Source of the DNA: Faeciplasma gallinarum
Lineage (GTDB): Bacteria; Bacillota; Clostridia; Oscillospirales; Ruminococcaceae
Assembly (NCBI GenBank): GCA_018711085.1
Contig: DVIR01000042.1
Location: 1 to 19,253, forward strand
Length of the DNA stretch: 19,253 nucleotides
Reading direction: 5' to 3'
The translations under genes were made by a program, and so were the position numbers. Within the stretch, counting starts at the first letter, position 1; every line of letters begins with the position of its first letter. The notes beneath the pieces were generated by a model. The model was not told where the DNA came from. It did no database searches and worked only from the letters and a program-made list of their open reading frames with translations. Shown here piece by piece: positions 1-7,525 of the stretch.

Positions 1-2
1 TG

Positions 3-1136
3 CTTATAGCTTTCGGCGTCGTATTGTTCGTAGGACTTATGAATCTAAGCGACGTCATAAGCTTTTTGCGCGCTGTCGTCATGCTGATACTTCCGGTTTT
101 CATAGGTCTTATGCTGGCGTTTGTGCTCAATGTGCCGATAAGCGGGCTTGAAAAAATCATAAACAACTTTTTCAGGACAAAAAAGCGCAAACCGAAAGAA
201 TCGACCGTGACAAAATTCAGCACAATTGCGGTGATCATCATCATTGTTGCCGTGATTGCGCTTGTGGGAACGATTGCAGGTCCGGAAATCGTGAGATCGG
301 TAAAGAACGTGTTCTCACTTTTGCAGCAAAAGTGGCCGGAGTGGGTAGAGTTCCTAAACGAGCACAACATAGATATATCGGGATTTGAGGCATGGCTCAA
401 GACAACGGACATACCCAGCCTGATAAACGGCGTAATATCGGGCAGCGGAACGATACTTTCAACCGTAATAGGAGCGGCGACTACAACTATCTCGGGAGTT
501 GTGACCGCAACATTTGCCGTGGTAATCGCCGTGTATGTGCTTTTCAGCAAAAAGACTTTGAGCATACAATTTAAAAAGCTGATGGATGCGTATTGCAGAC
601 CGAAACATGTAGAAAAGGTCATGCACATAGCGTCGCTCGGAAGAGAAACGTATGCTAAGTTCCTGTCAGGTCAGTGCGTGGAGGCTATAATTTTGGGCGC
701 GCTCATATTCATAGCGCTCACAATATTCAATCTCCCCTATGCTGCGCTGATGTCTGTCTTGGCGGCCGTGTTCGCGTTCATTCCGTATATAGGAGCGTTC
801 GCGTCCTTTGCAATAGGAACGTTCTTGACGCTTATAGTCAACCCGTCAAAGACGATTGTGTTCATTGTGGTATACCTCGTGGTGCAGTTTGTTGAAACGC
901 AGTTTATATACCCTCACGTTGTGGGAAACTCAGTGGGACTTTCGGCGCTGTGGACGCTTGTGGCGGCGCTTGTCGGCGGCAACCTCTTAGGACTTGTGGG
1001 AATAATCTTCTTTATCCCGCTGACAGCTGTAATATACACTTTGCTCAAGGAAGCCACAGATGAGAGAATAAAGTCAAAGAAAAGTCTTACGATGCAGGTT
1101 GATGACAGCTCCCCTGACGATCCTGATGTATCGTAA
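3..1136 (+). CDS. AI-2E family membrane transporter (3' part)
   Basis: The reading frame is open to the left window edge, so the true start lies outside; the TTG at 24 is internal. The protein is a polytopic membrane protein of the AI-2E/YdiK/PerM type (PF01594). It has paired N-terminal hydrophobic segments, a soluble middle part rich in charged and aromatic residues (around base 300-450), and a C-terminal block of several membrane segments. The family signature is clear near the end: a FAFIPYIGAF segment, then VETQFIYPHVVG, then a Gly/Leu-rich helix pair before a charged tail. Members export small molecules; some are linked to autoinducer-2, others to Na+/H+ exchange, so the substrate here is unknown. 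Two terminators follow. Family assignment is secure, function is not. Confidence 0.88.
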   Translation, partial: LIAFGVVLFVGLMNLSDVISFLRAVVMLILPVFIGLMLAFVLNVPISGLEKIINNFFRTKKRKPKESTVTKFSTIAVIIIIVAVIALVGTIAGPEIVRSVKNVFSLLQQKWPEWVEFLNEHNIDISGFEAWLKTTDIPSLINGVISGSGTILSTVIGAATTTISGVVTATFAVVIAVYVLFSKKTLSIQFKKLMDAYCRPKHVEKVMHIASLGRETYAKFLSGQCVEAIILGALIFIALTIFNLPYAALMSVLAAVFAFIPYIGAFASFAIGTFLTLIVNPSKTIVFIVVYLVVQFVETQFIYPHVVGNSVGLSALWTLVAALVGGNLLGLVGIIFFIPLTAVIYTLLKEATDERIKSKKSLTMQVDDSSPDDPDVS

Positions 1137-1201
1137 GCGGCACAAATCCGAAAGTGCAGAAGCGAAAAGCTGCACAAGTCGGCTGCAAATAAACAAAAAT
1201 A

Positions 1202-1236
1202 AACCGGCAGAGCATAAAACGCCATGCCGGTTTTTT
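1202..1236 (+). terminator. Intrinsic terminator after AI-2E gene
   Basis: An 8-bp stem (AACCGGCA at 1202-1209 with TGCCGGTT at 1225-1232) closes a 15-base loop and runs into a T tract at 1231-1236. It lies 66 bases after the stop of the AI-2E gene and fits Rho-independent termination on the plus strand. Confidence 0.8.
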
Positions 1237-1260
1237 ATATTCACTGTGCATATAAAAGCA

Positions 1261-1296
1261 AAACGGACAGCCTGAACCGGCTGTCCGTTTTTTACA
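1261..1296. terminator. Bidirectional intrinsic terminator
   Basis: A perfect 12-bp stem (1261-1272 with 1279-1290) closes a 6-base loop. Six T follow on the plus strand, and an interrupted T-rich run follows on the minus strand. It sits just beyond the stop of the minus-strand sigma/anti-sigma pair and probably ends transcription from both sides of this convergent junction. Confidence 0.82.
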
Positions 1297-1298
1297 TG

Positions 1299-1868
1299 CT
1301 ACTTAAACTGTCTGATTATATCCTCTATGCCCGAGCTGTCGCCGTCAACATACTGATAGCTGAATGAAAAGCCGTTTTCTTCCCATATAGCGTATGTCGT
1401 GTCCGAGTATTTATAATAGCTGACCTTCACGCCGTCTATGTCCTTAGTCTCCACCAGCATGCCTCCGTAAATTCCGCTTATATCCTCACTTCCGTATTGG
1501 ATGCGGAATCTCGAGCCGTCAGCGTACACTATCTGACCCATCGTGGGGTAGCTGTCTATTACTAACACCGTGTAAGATTCCACGTCTTTATCAAGCTCCG
1601 GAACTTCAAAGTCAAGATATTCTTCCATTTCGCTTGCCGATGTGACGGTTACGTACGGATTGGGAGTTTCAACGGGTTCGGGGCTTGGCTCAACGCTGCC
1701 GTTATGCATAAGCATTGCTGCTCCCACCGCCACAAGGCATATGCAGGCCGCGGCGGCGCACCACTTTACCCATCCGTTCTTTTTTACCTTCTTTTTATAG
1801 CTAAAAGCTTCATCGACGTACTTCTCATCAATTTCGCCCATGGCTTCTGAAAACTTATTCGCACTCAT
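1299..1868 (-). CDS. Single-pass membrane protein, putative anti-sigma partner
   Basis: A 189-residue protein whose ATG overlaps the stop of the upstream sigma gene by 4 bases (ATGA), so the two are translationally coupled. A short charged cytoplasmic part (residues 1-35, Lys-rich just before the membrane) is followed by one membrane helix at about 36-54, a Pro/Glu-rich linker (about 58-72) and an extracytoplasmic domain that resembles the DUF4367-type domains found beside clostridial ECF sigma factors. I see no HxxxCxxC zinc anti-sigma motif, so classical ZAS binding is not expected. The role, holding the sigma factor at the membrane and sensing outside conditions, is inferred from position and topology. 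It could instead be a target lipoprotein-like sensor with no anti-sigma activity. Confidence 0.72.
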   Translation of the reverse strand: MSANKFSEAMGEIDEKYVDEAFSYKKKVKKNGWVKWCAAAACICLVAVGAAMLMHNGSVEPSPEPVETPNPYVTVTSASEMEEYLDFEVPELDKDVESYTVLVIDSYPTMGQIVYADGSRFRIQYGSEDISGIYGGMLVETKDIDGVKVSYYKYSDTTYAIWEENGFSFSYQYVDGDSSGIEDIIRQFK

Positions 1869-2422
1869 ACAAATACCTCTCTTTCTGTAAGATACTCTTT
1901 CATCTTGTTGCGAATGCGTGCTAATCGGACGGAGATGTTTTTCTCTGTCATCCCTACAAGCTCCGCTATGTCCTTATAGCTGTCGGCATACCAATAGCGG
2001 CGCATGAAAATGACGCGGTTTTCAACTGTGAGCGTGTCCAAAAATCCCTCGATAATCTTCGCAAGCTCCCTTGCCTCTATCTCGCCTTCAACGCTTTCGC
2101 TGTCTGAGAGGCAGCTCTGAAGTTCGCTCATTGCAACGGTGTAGCTGCTGTTTCTCTTTTCGGCATGTTTGTAGCTGAAGCATTTAAGCGATATGTTGCG
2201 GACTATCTTTAAAATGTAGGACACGAGCGGGTTCGGCTTTTCGGGAGGGATGGCGTTCCATGCCCCTAAGTATGCGTAGTTTACGCATTCTTTTGCGTCC
2301 TGCAAGTCGTTTACGATGCTGTATGAGAGTTTGCGGCACGCAGATCCGTATTTTTTGTCAAGCTCTTTTATGCCCTGCTCCGAGCGCTCAAAAAACAGCT
2401 CTATGATTTTTTCGTCCTCCAT
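1865..2422 (-). CDS. ECF-type RNA polymerase sigma factor
   Basis: A 185-residue sigma-70 family protein of the extracytoplasmic function class. I place the start at the ATG at 2422 rather than the upstream TTG, because AAGGAGG lies about 9 bases before it and the protein then begins MEDEKIIELFFERSE, the usual start of this clostridial group. Region 2 spans about residues 10-75 (DLQDAKECVNYAYLGAW) and region 4 about 115-175, with the helix-turn-helix around YKDIAELVGMTEKNISVRLARIR. Regions 1 and 3 are absent, as expected for ECF. It is the first gene of a two-gene minus-strand unit with the membrane protein at 1299-1868. A TATAAT occurs on the minus strand at 2504-2509 but has no convincing -35 at normal spacing, so the promoter is not defined. 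Confidence 0.9.
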   Translation of the reverse strand: MEDEKIIELFFERSEQGIKELDKKYGSACRKLSYSIVNDLQDAKECVNYAYLGAWNAIPPEKPNPLVSYILKIVRNISLKCFSYKHAEKRNSSYTVAMSELQSCLSDSESVEGEIEARELAKIIEGFLDTLTVENRVIFMRRYWYADSYKDIAELVGMTEKNISVRLARIRNKMKEYLTEREVFV

Positions 2423-2564
2423 CACCTGTCGCCTCCTTTCCGGCTTCAAACATATACTACGCCTGAGCAAAGAAACACTACATCAAAAAATATTTTTTAT
2501 TTAATTATAGCTTTCTTATCGTGCAAAAGCCATACTCAAATCATAAACAAAATAATGATGTTTT

Positions 2565-2579
2565 CCCGATCAAATCGGG
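2565..2579. repeat. Short perfect inverted repeat before M42 promoter
   Basis: CCCGAT at 2565-2570 and ATCGGG at 2574-2579 are separated by three bases and lie immediately upstream of the proposed -35 at 2581. This could be an operator or a small hairpin. No regulator can be named, and there is no T tract on the plus strand. Confidence 0.35.
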
Positions 2580-2580
2580 C

Positions 2581-2609
2581 TTGCTATTTCAGCTGCTTGA
2601 TGATAGAAT
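2581..2609 (+). promoter_or_regulatory. Sigma-A type promoter for M42 peptidase/GNAT pair
   Basis: TTGCTA at 2581-2586, a 17-base spacer and TAGAAT at 2604-2609. Transcription would start near 2616, about 35 bases before the peptidase ATG. Both hexamers are near but not at consensus. Confidence 0.55.
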
Positions 2610-2650
2610 ACATAATGAGATAATAAGTGTTTTCGCAGGAGGACTTAATT

Positions 2651-3724
2651 ATGAGCGAGATTTCAAATACAAATGTCACCGGCGGTATGGACAGGTCGTA
2701 TGCTGATTTTGCGGTAAAAAAGACTTGCGAACTGCTTAAAATAGACAGCCCCACAGGGTTTACCGACAGCGCAGCCGAATGGGTGAAAAACGAGTTTGAA
2801 GCGCTTGGATTTGAGGCGAAAAAAACTCAAAAGGGCGGCGTGCTCATTTGCCTTGGCGGCAAAATCGACAGCGACGCATTGCTGCTTGAGGCGCACACCG
2901 ACACGCTCGGCGGAATGATTGCACAGATAAAGCCAAGCGGCAGGCTCAGGCTCACGCCTTTGGGCGGAATGAAGGCAGACAACGGCGAAACCGAAAACGT
3001 CAGAATATACACAAGGAGCGGAAAAGTGTATGAGGGCACATTGCAGCTTTGCAATGCAAGCGTACACGTAAACTCCGATTACAGCGCCGCAAAGCGCAGC
3101 TTTGACACAACGGAGGTCGTCATAGATGAGAATGTAAACTCCAAAGACGACGTCAAGGCGCTCGGAATAAACACCGGCGACATAGTTTGCTTTGACCCGA
3201 GAACAAGGGTTACGGAATCGGGATACATAAAATCCCGCTTTCTCGACGACAAGCTGTCGGTAGGAATACTTCTTGCGTTTGCAAAGTTTATTAAGGACAG
3301 CGGCGCAAAGCTGCAAAGAAAGGTTTACATACATGTGACTGTGTACGAGGAAGTGGGTCACGGCGGCTCCGCAAACGTGCCGTGGGGCACAACTGAGGCT
3401 ATAAGCGTTGACATGGGATGCGTCGGCGACGGGCTTGAATGCACTGAGCACATGGTGTCTATATGCGCAAAAGATTCCGGAGGGCCGTACAGCTATGCGG
3501 TTGTCTCAAAGCTGATAGACGCTGCAAAGCGTGAAAACGCAGATTACGCAGTTGATGTGTACCCGCATTACGGCTCTGACGTCGAAGCCACTTTGCAGTC
3601 GGGCGTGGACATAAGGCACGGCCTTATAGGCTCGGGAGTGTATGCAAGCCACGGATATGAAAGAAGCCACATCGACGGCGTATACAACACACTAAAGGTT
3701 TTGAAAGGATACTTATATGTCTAA
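2651..3724 (+). CDS. M42 family metallo-aminopeptidase
   Basis: A 357-residue cytosolic peptidase of the M42 glutamyl aminopeptidase/endo-glucanase-M family (PF05343), which forms dodecameric TET particles that trim short peptides after the proteasome or oligopeptide uptake. The start is the ATG at 2651, with GGAGG 7-8 bases upstream; an in-frame start 24 bases earlier has no such site. The two-metal centre is complete: His82 and Asp84 in EAHTDTLGG, bridging Asp199 in FLDDKLS, catalytic Glu233 and ligand Glu234 in YEEVGHGG, Asp254 in ISVDMG, and His340 in ERSHIDGVYN. The usual HxDE is HTDT here. The downstream GNAT gene overlaps its last codons, suggesting co-translation. Peptide preference (acidic, Lys or hydrophobic N-termini) cannot be read from the sequence. 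Confidence 0.92.
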   Translation: MSEISNTNVTGGMDRSYADFAVKKTCELLKIDSPTGFTDSAAEWVKNEFEALGFEAKKTQKGGVLICLGGKIDSDALLLEAHTDTLGGMIAQIKPSGRLRLTPLGGMKADNGETENVRIYTRSGKVYEGTLQLCNASVHVNSDYSAAKRSFDTTEVVIDENVNSKDDVKALGINTGDIVCFDPRTRVTESGYIKSRFLDDKLSVGILLAFAKFIKDSGAKLQRKVYIHVTVYEEVGHGGSANVPWGTTEAISVDMGCVGDGLECTEHMVSICAKDSGGPYSYAVVSKLIDAAKRENADYAVDVYPHYGSDVEATLQSGVDIRHGLIGSGVYASHGYERSHIDGVYNTLKVLKGYLYV

Positions 3725-4163
3725 CGTAAACATAAGAAAGATAACGATTGATGATAAAGAGGACTTTTTAAAGATGTCAAAGGAGTTTTACTCCTCAGAC
3801 GCGGTTTTGTCCGATATCAAGCCGCAGTATCACGAGAACGCATTCAACGAGCTCATGCGTTCAAACGACTACCTTGAGTGCTATATATTTGACAGCGGCT
3901 CTGAAATTTTAGGATACGGACTGATAAACAAAATGTTCACGCATGAAACCGGCGGATTGACCGTGTGGATTGAAGAGCTGTATTTAAGGGAAAACTCGCG
4001 CGGAAAAGGAATCGGCGGACGTTTTCTTGACATGGTAGAAAAGCTCTACCCTGCCAACAGAATCAGGCTTGAGACGGAGCCGGAGAATGAGCGCGCCGCA
4101 GCTTTATACTACAGACACGGATACAAAAAGCTCGACTACATGCAGATGTATAAGGATTTATAA
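3717..4163 (+). CDS. GNAT family N-acetyltransferase
   Basis: A 148-residue single-domain GCN5-related acetyltransferase that transfers acetyl from acetyl-CoA to an amine of an unknown substrate. The acetyl-CoA pyrophosphate loop is at about residues 95-100 (RGKGIG, matching R/QxxGxG) after the beta-4 strand VWIEELYL. The C-terminal motif NERAAALYYRHGYKKLDYMQM begins at about residue 124 and includes the conserved Tyr near the thiol. The ATG overlaps the peptidase stop by 8 bases, and GAAAGGA lies about 7 bases upstream inside the peptidase gene. Pairing with an aminopeptidase could mean acetylation of released amino acids or peptide N-termini, but that is a guess from position only. Confidence 0.88.
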   Translation: MSNVNIRKITIDDKEDFLKMSKEFYSSDAVLSDIKPQYHENAFNELMRSNDYLECYIFDSGSEILGYGLINKMFTHETGGLTVWIEELYLRENSRGKGIGGRFLDMVEKLYPANRIRLETEPENERAAALYYRHGYKKLDYMQMYKDL

Positions 4164-4201
4164 TCCCAATGTTAATTCTATAATAACATACAAAAAATTT
4201 A

Positions 4202-4230
4202 TTGCATTTTATCATGCCGGCTGATATAAT
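4202..4230 (+). promoter_or_regulatory. Promoter for fucosidase-pyk operon
   Basis: TTGCAT at 4202-4207, exactly 17 bases, then a perfect TATAAT at 4225-4230. Transcription would start near 4237 and give a leader of about 63 bases before the fucosidase ATG. No catabolite-repression (cre) site was recognised nearby. Confidence 0.78.
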
Positions 4231-4299
4231 TTCTTAGGTATATGCAGACGGATCATGCCGCAAAGCGCGTGAAAAGTGCAATGTGAAAGGTGATGCGCC

Positions 4300-5775
4300 A
4301 TGGACAAATATCTTGAAGTAATAGACGACGTGATAAAGCACGGCAAGTACAAAGACAACTGGAAATCACTTCAGCAGTACCACGTTCCGCAGTGGTACGT
4401 TGACGCAAAGTTTGGCATATTCATTCACTGGGGCGTGTACTCTGTTCCGGCGTTTGCAAACGAATGGTACCCGCGAAACATGTACATAAAGGGCTCAGCG
4501 GAGTATGAGCACCACATTAAGACGTACGGCGACCATGAGCACTTCGGTTACAAGGACTTCATACCGATGTTCAAAGCTGAAAACTTCGACCCGAGAAAGT
4601 GGGCGGAGCTGTTTAAGGATGCGGGTGCGCAGTATGTAGTTCCGGTTGCGGAGCATCACGACGGATTTCAGATGTACAAAAGCGAGCTGTCGCATTGGAA
4701 CGCGGCTGAAATGGGTCCTAAGCGCGATGTTTTAGGAGAGCTGACGCGAGAGTTTAACAGGCTCGGGCTTAAAAACTGCGCCTCAAGCCACCGCGTGGAG
4801 CATTGGTTCTTTATGGGTCACGGAAAAGAGTTCCCATCCGATATAAAAGAGCCGCTAAGGCGCGGGGATTTCTACTGGCCGTCGATGCCGGAAGCTGACC
4901 ATCAGGATATATTCTCACAGCCCACACCGTCGCAGGAATACCTTGAAGACTGGCTCGAGAGGTGCTGCGAAATAGTTGACAAGTATCGTCCCAAGCTCGT
5001 ATACTTCGACTGGTGGATACATCACAGCGCTGTAAAGCCGTATTTAAAGAAATTTGCGGCGTACTATTACAATCGTGCCGAGGAGTGGGGCGAAGGCGTA
5101 GTTATAAACTACAAGCACGATGCATTTGAGTTCGGAACTGCGGTTGTAGACATAGAGCGCGGACAGTTTGCGGATGCTAAGCCATACATATGGCAAACCG
5201 ACACGGCTGTTGCAAACAACTCGTGGTGCTACACAAATGCAAATTCGTACAAAACCTCAACACAGATAATAAGAGACCTTTGCGATATAGTTTCAAAGAA
5301 CGGACGGCTGCTTTTAAATGTCGGCCCGAAGTCTGACGTAACAATACCCAAAGAGGATGAAGACATACTAAGACAGATAGGCAGCTGGCTCAAGGTAAAC
5401 GGTGAGGCGATATACGGATGCAAGCTGTGGCGTGAATCCGCCGAAGGTCCGACAGCCATAGAAGAAGGACAATTTACCGATGCGGGAGCAAAGCCGTACA
5501 CAAGCCGTGACATACGCTTTACGGTGAACGGCGACGCGGTTTATGCTATCTGCCTCAACCCGTCCGGATGCCGAGAGTTTGACATAAAATCATTTGCGCA
5601 GGGCAACTCTGCGGTAAAGCCGGTGTTCCACGGAATAATAAAGGACATAACTGCCCTCGGAAACGACAAGGTGGAAAAGTGGTCGCGCAGCGACAAAGGA
5701 CTTAAGATTGTTTTATGCGATACGAAAGGCGAAAACGATGTAGACCCGCTCGTGTTTAAAATAACTGTAGACTAA
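4300..5775 (+). CDS. GH29 alpha-L-fucosidase, cytoplasmic
   Basis: A 491-residue glycoside hydrolase family 29 enzyme (PF01120) that removes alpha-linked L-fucose from glycans with retention. Residues about 30-370 form the (beta/alpha)8 barrel, with early substrate-site motifs FGIFIHWGVYS (39-49), NEWYPRNMY and EHHDGFQMY (118-126). The predicted nucleophile is Asp237 in VYFDWWI. Around residues 370-491 is the C-terminal beta-sandwich. The segment ASSHRVEHWFF (161-171) follows the barrel strand where other GH29 groups have different residues, placing it in a distinct intracellular-looking clade; the acid/base residue cannot be named from sequence alone. There is no signal peptide or lipobox, so the substrate must be imported first. 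A GAAAGGTG site precedes the ATG. pyk follows after 20 bases, so fucosidase and glycolysis are probably co-transcribed. Confidence 0.93.
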   Translation: MDKYLEVIDDVIKHGKYKDNWKSLQQYHVPQWYVDAKFGIFIHWGVYSVPAFANEWYPRNMYIKGSAEYEHHIKTYGDHEHFGYKDFIPMFKAENFDPRKWAELFKDAGAQYVVPVAEHHDGFQMYKSELSHWNAAEMGPKRDVLGELTREFNRLGLKNCASSHRVEHWFFMGHGKEFPSDIKEPLRRGDFYWPSMPEADHQDIFSQPTPSQEYLEDWLERCCEIVDKYRPKLVYFDWWIHHSAVKPYLKKFAAYYYNRAEEWGEGVVINYKHDAFEFGTAVVDIERGQFADAKPYIWQTDTAVANNSWCYTNANSYKTSTQIIRDLCDIVSKNGRLLLNVGPKSDVTIPKEDEDILRQIGSWLKVNGEAIYGCKLWRESAEGPTAIEEGQFTDAGAKPYTSRDIRFTVNGDAVYAICLNPSGCREFDIKSFAQGNSAVKPVFHGIIKDITALGNDKVEKWSRSDKGLKIVLCDTKGENDVDPLVFKITVD

Positions 5776-5795
5776 ACTTGAAAGGAAAATGAATA

Positions 5796-7208
5796 ATGAG
5801 AAAGACCAAAATCATTTGCACGATAGGCCCTGCTTGTCAGGACGAGGAGACGCTGAGACAGCTTATGCTTGCCGGCATGAATGTTGCGAGGCTCAACTTC
5901 TCCCACGGAACGCATGAGGATCATCTTCAGAAGATAAACCTTATCAAAAAACTCAGAGCAGAGCTGAACCTCCCCATCGGAATCATGCTCGACACAAAAG
6001 GCCCCGAGTACAGAATAAGGGCGTTTGAAAACGGAAGTGTATTTTTAAACTCAGGCGATGAATTTATCTTCACCACCGAAGAGGTCACAGGCGACGAAAC
6101 CCAGGTGTCGGTAAACTACAAGGAGCTTGCTCACGAGCTTGAGCCGGGAGACATCATACTTTTGAACAACGGTCTTTTGTCATTTGAAGTGACGGGCACA
6201 GACGGAACAAGGGTGTACACAGTCGTAAAGGAAGGCGGAGAGCTTTCAAACAACAAGTCGATGAGCTTCCCCACCAAGCTGTTAAAGCAGAAATATCTGA
6301 GCGATCAGGACAAGTCGGACTTGCTCTTCGGAATCGAAAACGACGTTGACTTTGTCGCATGCTCCTTTGTTTCATGCAGACAGGACATGATAGACCTCAA
6401 GAGCTTCCTTGAAGAAAACGGCGGTTCGGACATAGACCTCATTGCAAAGATCGAAAACCAGGCAGGCGTGGACAACATCGAGGACATATGCCAGGAGTGC
6501 GACGGCATAATGATAGGCAGAGGAGACATGGGTGTTGAAATCCCGTTTGAAAAGCTCCCCGCCATACAGAAAAAGCTCATAACCAAGTGCAGACTACTCG
6601 GCAAGCGCGTCATCACCGCTACCGAAATGCTCGAATCCATGATACACAATCCCCGCCCCACAAGAGCCGAGACATCAGACGTTGCAAACGCCGTTTACGA
6701 CGGAACAAGCGCCGTAATGCTTTCCGGAGAAACCGCTGCGGGCAAATACCCTGTTCTTGCTGTAAAGACAATGGCGAGAATCGCCGAGACGACCGAAAAG
6801 AGCATAGATTACACAAAGCTCTTCAGAACATCGGAGTTTAAGATAAAGAACACCGTAGACGCAATATCTCATGCAACATGCGGAATGGCTATTGACGTAG
6901 ACGCAAAGGCGATAGCGGTATGCTCCCTTTCCGGAATGACCGCAAGAATGGTTTCCCGCTTCAGATCCCCCGTTGACATTTTGGGTATCACCACAAACGA
7001 AAAGACCTGCCGCAAGCTGTCTCTTTCATGGGGCGTAACACCTTACGTTTGCGAATACTACGATTCCACCGATGTTTTGTTCTACACCGCCAAGAGGATA
7101 GCTAAGGACGTATTCGGACTCAAGAGCGGCGAAAAGATTGTAGTAACCGGCGGCATGACAAACGGCACGTCCGGAAACACCAACCTTATAAAGGTAGAAA
7201 CCCTTTAA
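5796..7208 (+). CDS. pyk: Pyruvate kinase
   Basis: A 470-residue pyruvate kinase (phosphoenolpyruvate + ADP to pyruvate + ATP). A/B domain motifs are complete: LNFSHG (33-38), MLDTKGPEYR (64-73), IAKIENQAGV with catalytic Lys218 and metal ligand Glu220, GRGDMGVEIP with Asp244, and the substrate signature VITATEMLESM (272-282) followed by PRPTRAETSDVANAV. Glu71 in TKGPE corresponds to the position (Glu117 in muscle enzyme) that marks K+-dependent pyruvate kinases. The C-terminal regulatory domain ends normally at 470; the extra PEP-utiliser-like domain of Bacillus enzymes is absent. AAAGGA precedes the ATG, only 20 bases after the fucosidase stop, and no separate promoter fits in that gap. Confidence 0.97.
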   Translation: MRKTKIICTIGPACQDEETLRQLMLAGMNVARLNFSHGTHEDHLQKINLIKKLRAELNLPIGIMLDTKGPEYRIRAFENGSVFLNSGDEFIFTTEEVTGDETQVSVNYKELAHELEPGDIILLNNGLLSFEVTGTDGTRVYTVVKEGGELSNNKSMSFPTKLLKQKYLSDQDKSDLLFGIENDVDFVACSFVSCRQDMIDLKSFLEENGGSDIDLIAKIENQAGVDNIEDICQECDGIMIGRGDMGVEIPFEKLPAIQKKLITKCRLLGKRVITATEMLESMIHNPRPTRAETSDVANAVYDGTSAVMLSGETAAGKYPVLAVKTMARIAETTEKSIDYTKLFRTSEFKIKNTVDAISHATCGMAIDVDAKAIAVCSLSGMTARMVSRFRSPVDILGITTNEKTCRKLSLSWGVTPYVCEYYDSTDVLFYTAKRIAKDVFGLKSGEKIVVTGGMTNGTSGNTNLIKVETL

Positions 7209-7216
7209 CGGTACGC

Positions 7217-7253
7217 ATGCCGACGCCGTCGGGCGGACCGGCGGCGTTGGCAT
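7217..7253 (+). terminator. Stable hairpin after pyk, possible terminator
   Basis: A 12-bp GC-rich stem with one G-T pair (7217-7228 with 7242-7253) closes a 13-base loop and starts 8 bases after the pyk stop. No T tract follows, so it may be an mRNA 3'-end stabiliser or a Rho-assisted stop rather than a classical terminator. The next 65 bases up to the riboswitch promoter show nothing recognisable. Confidence 0.45.
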
Positions 7254-7321
7254 ATTATGCGGTTATTCGATTCATGACCACAACATGCATGCATTTTTCG
7301 GGAGAATAATCGCTTAGACTG

Positions 7322-7350
7322 TTGACATAAAAAAATACACATGATATACT
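7322..7350 (+). promoter_or_regulatory. Promoter of the one-carbon operon
   Basis: A consensus TTGACA at 7322-7327, 17-base spacer and TATACT at 7345-7350. The predicted start near 7357 places the riboswitch aptamer at the very 5' end of the transcript. Confidence 0.88.
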
Positions 7351-7360
7351 AGGCTTAGCA

Positions 7361-7433
7361 GGTTTCCGTTACTGACGGTATGTGGTTTAACACAGTGGAA
7401 GCGGAGACTATACGATTGCCGACCGTCTGGGCA
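7361..7433 (+). promoter_or_regulatory. ZTP (pfl) riboswitch aptamer
   Basis: The layout matches the ZTP/ZMP riboswitch class. A P1 stem pairs TTCCG (7364-7368) with CGGAG (7402-7406). Inside is the asymmetric loop carrying TACTGA (7370-7375), like the class GUGACUGG segment. A TGTG/CACA hairpin (7381-7384 with 7391-7394) follows, then GTGGAAGCGG. The 3' half carries the hallmark CCGTCTGGGCA (7423-7433), which forms the small ligand-binding hairpin and pseudoknot. The class senses ZMP/ZTP, the AICAR nucleotides that build up when 10-formyl-tetrahydrofolate is short, and turns genes on. The downstream genes (formate channel, glyA, fhs) are classical members of this regulon, which independently supports the call. 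Exact base pairing was done by eye. Confidence 0.85.
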
Positions 7434-7472
7434 GAACTACTCTATGAATAATTGAGTGGTCTGCCCTTTTTT
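7429..7472 (+). terminator. Riboswitch-controlled intrinsic terminator
   Basis: GGGCAGA (7429-7435), one bulged base and CTACTC (7437-7442) pair with GAGTGGTCTGCCC (7454-7466), closing an 11-base AT-rich loop and running into six T (7467-7472). The 5' arm begins inside the conserved CTGGGC of the aptamer, so ligand-bound aptamer and terminator are mutually exclusive, an ON-switch arrangement. Confidence 0.88.
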
Positions 7473-7525
7473 ACTCTGTCAGGTATGACATGATTGCGGC
7501 AGGCAACTCGCAGGAGGCATGCTTT

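Noticed and set aside
2663..3451. 262-codon open frame antisense to the M42 peptidase
   Set aside because: Cys/Val/Ala-rich shadow translation of a well-supported gene, with no ribosome site or family resemblance.
7267..7320. Possible second regulatory element between the pyk hairpin and the riboswitch promoter (ATGCATGCAT palindrome)
   Set aside because: Only a short self-complementary stretch with no match to a known operator and no second occurrence nearby.
7490..7525. Upstream ATG giving the FNT channel 12 extra residues
   Set aside because: AGGAGG at 7512-7517 lies inside this extension and is correctly placed for the ATG at 7526.
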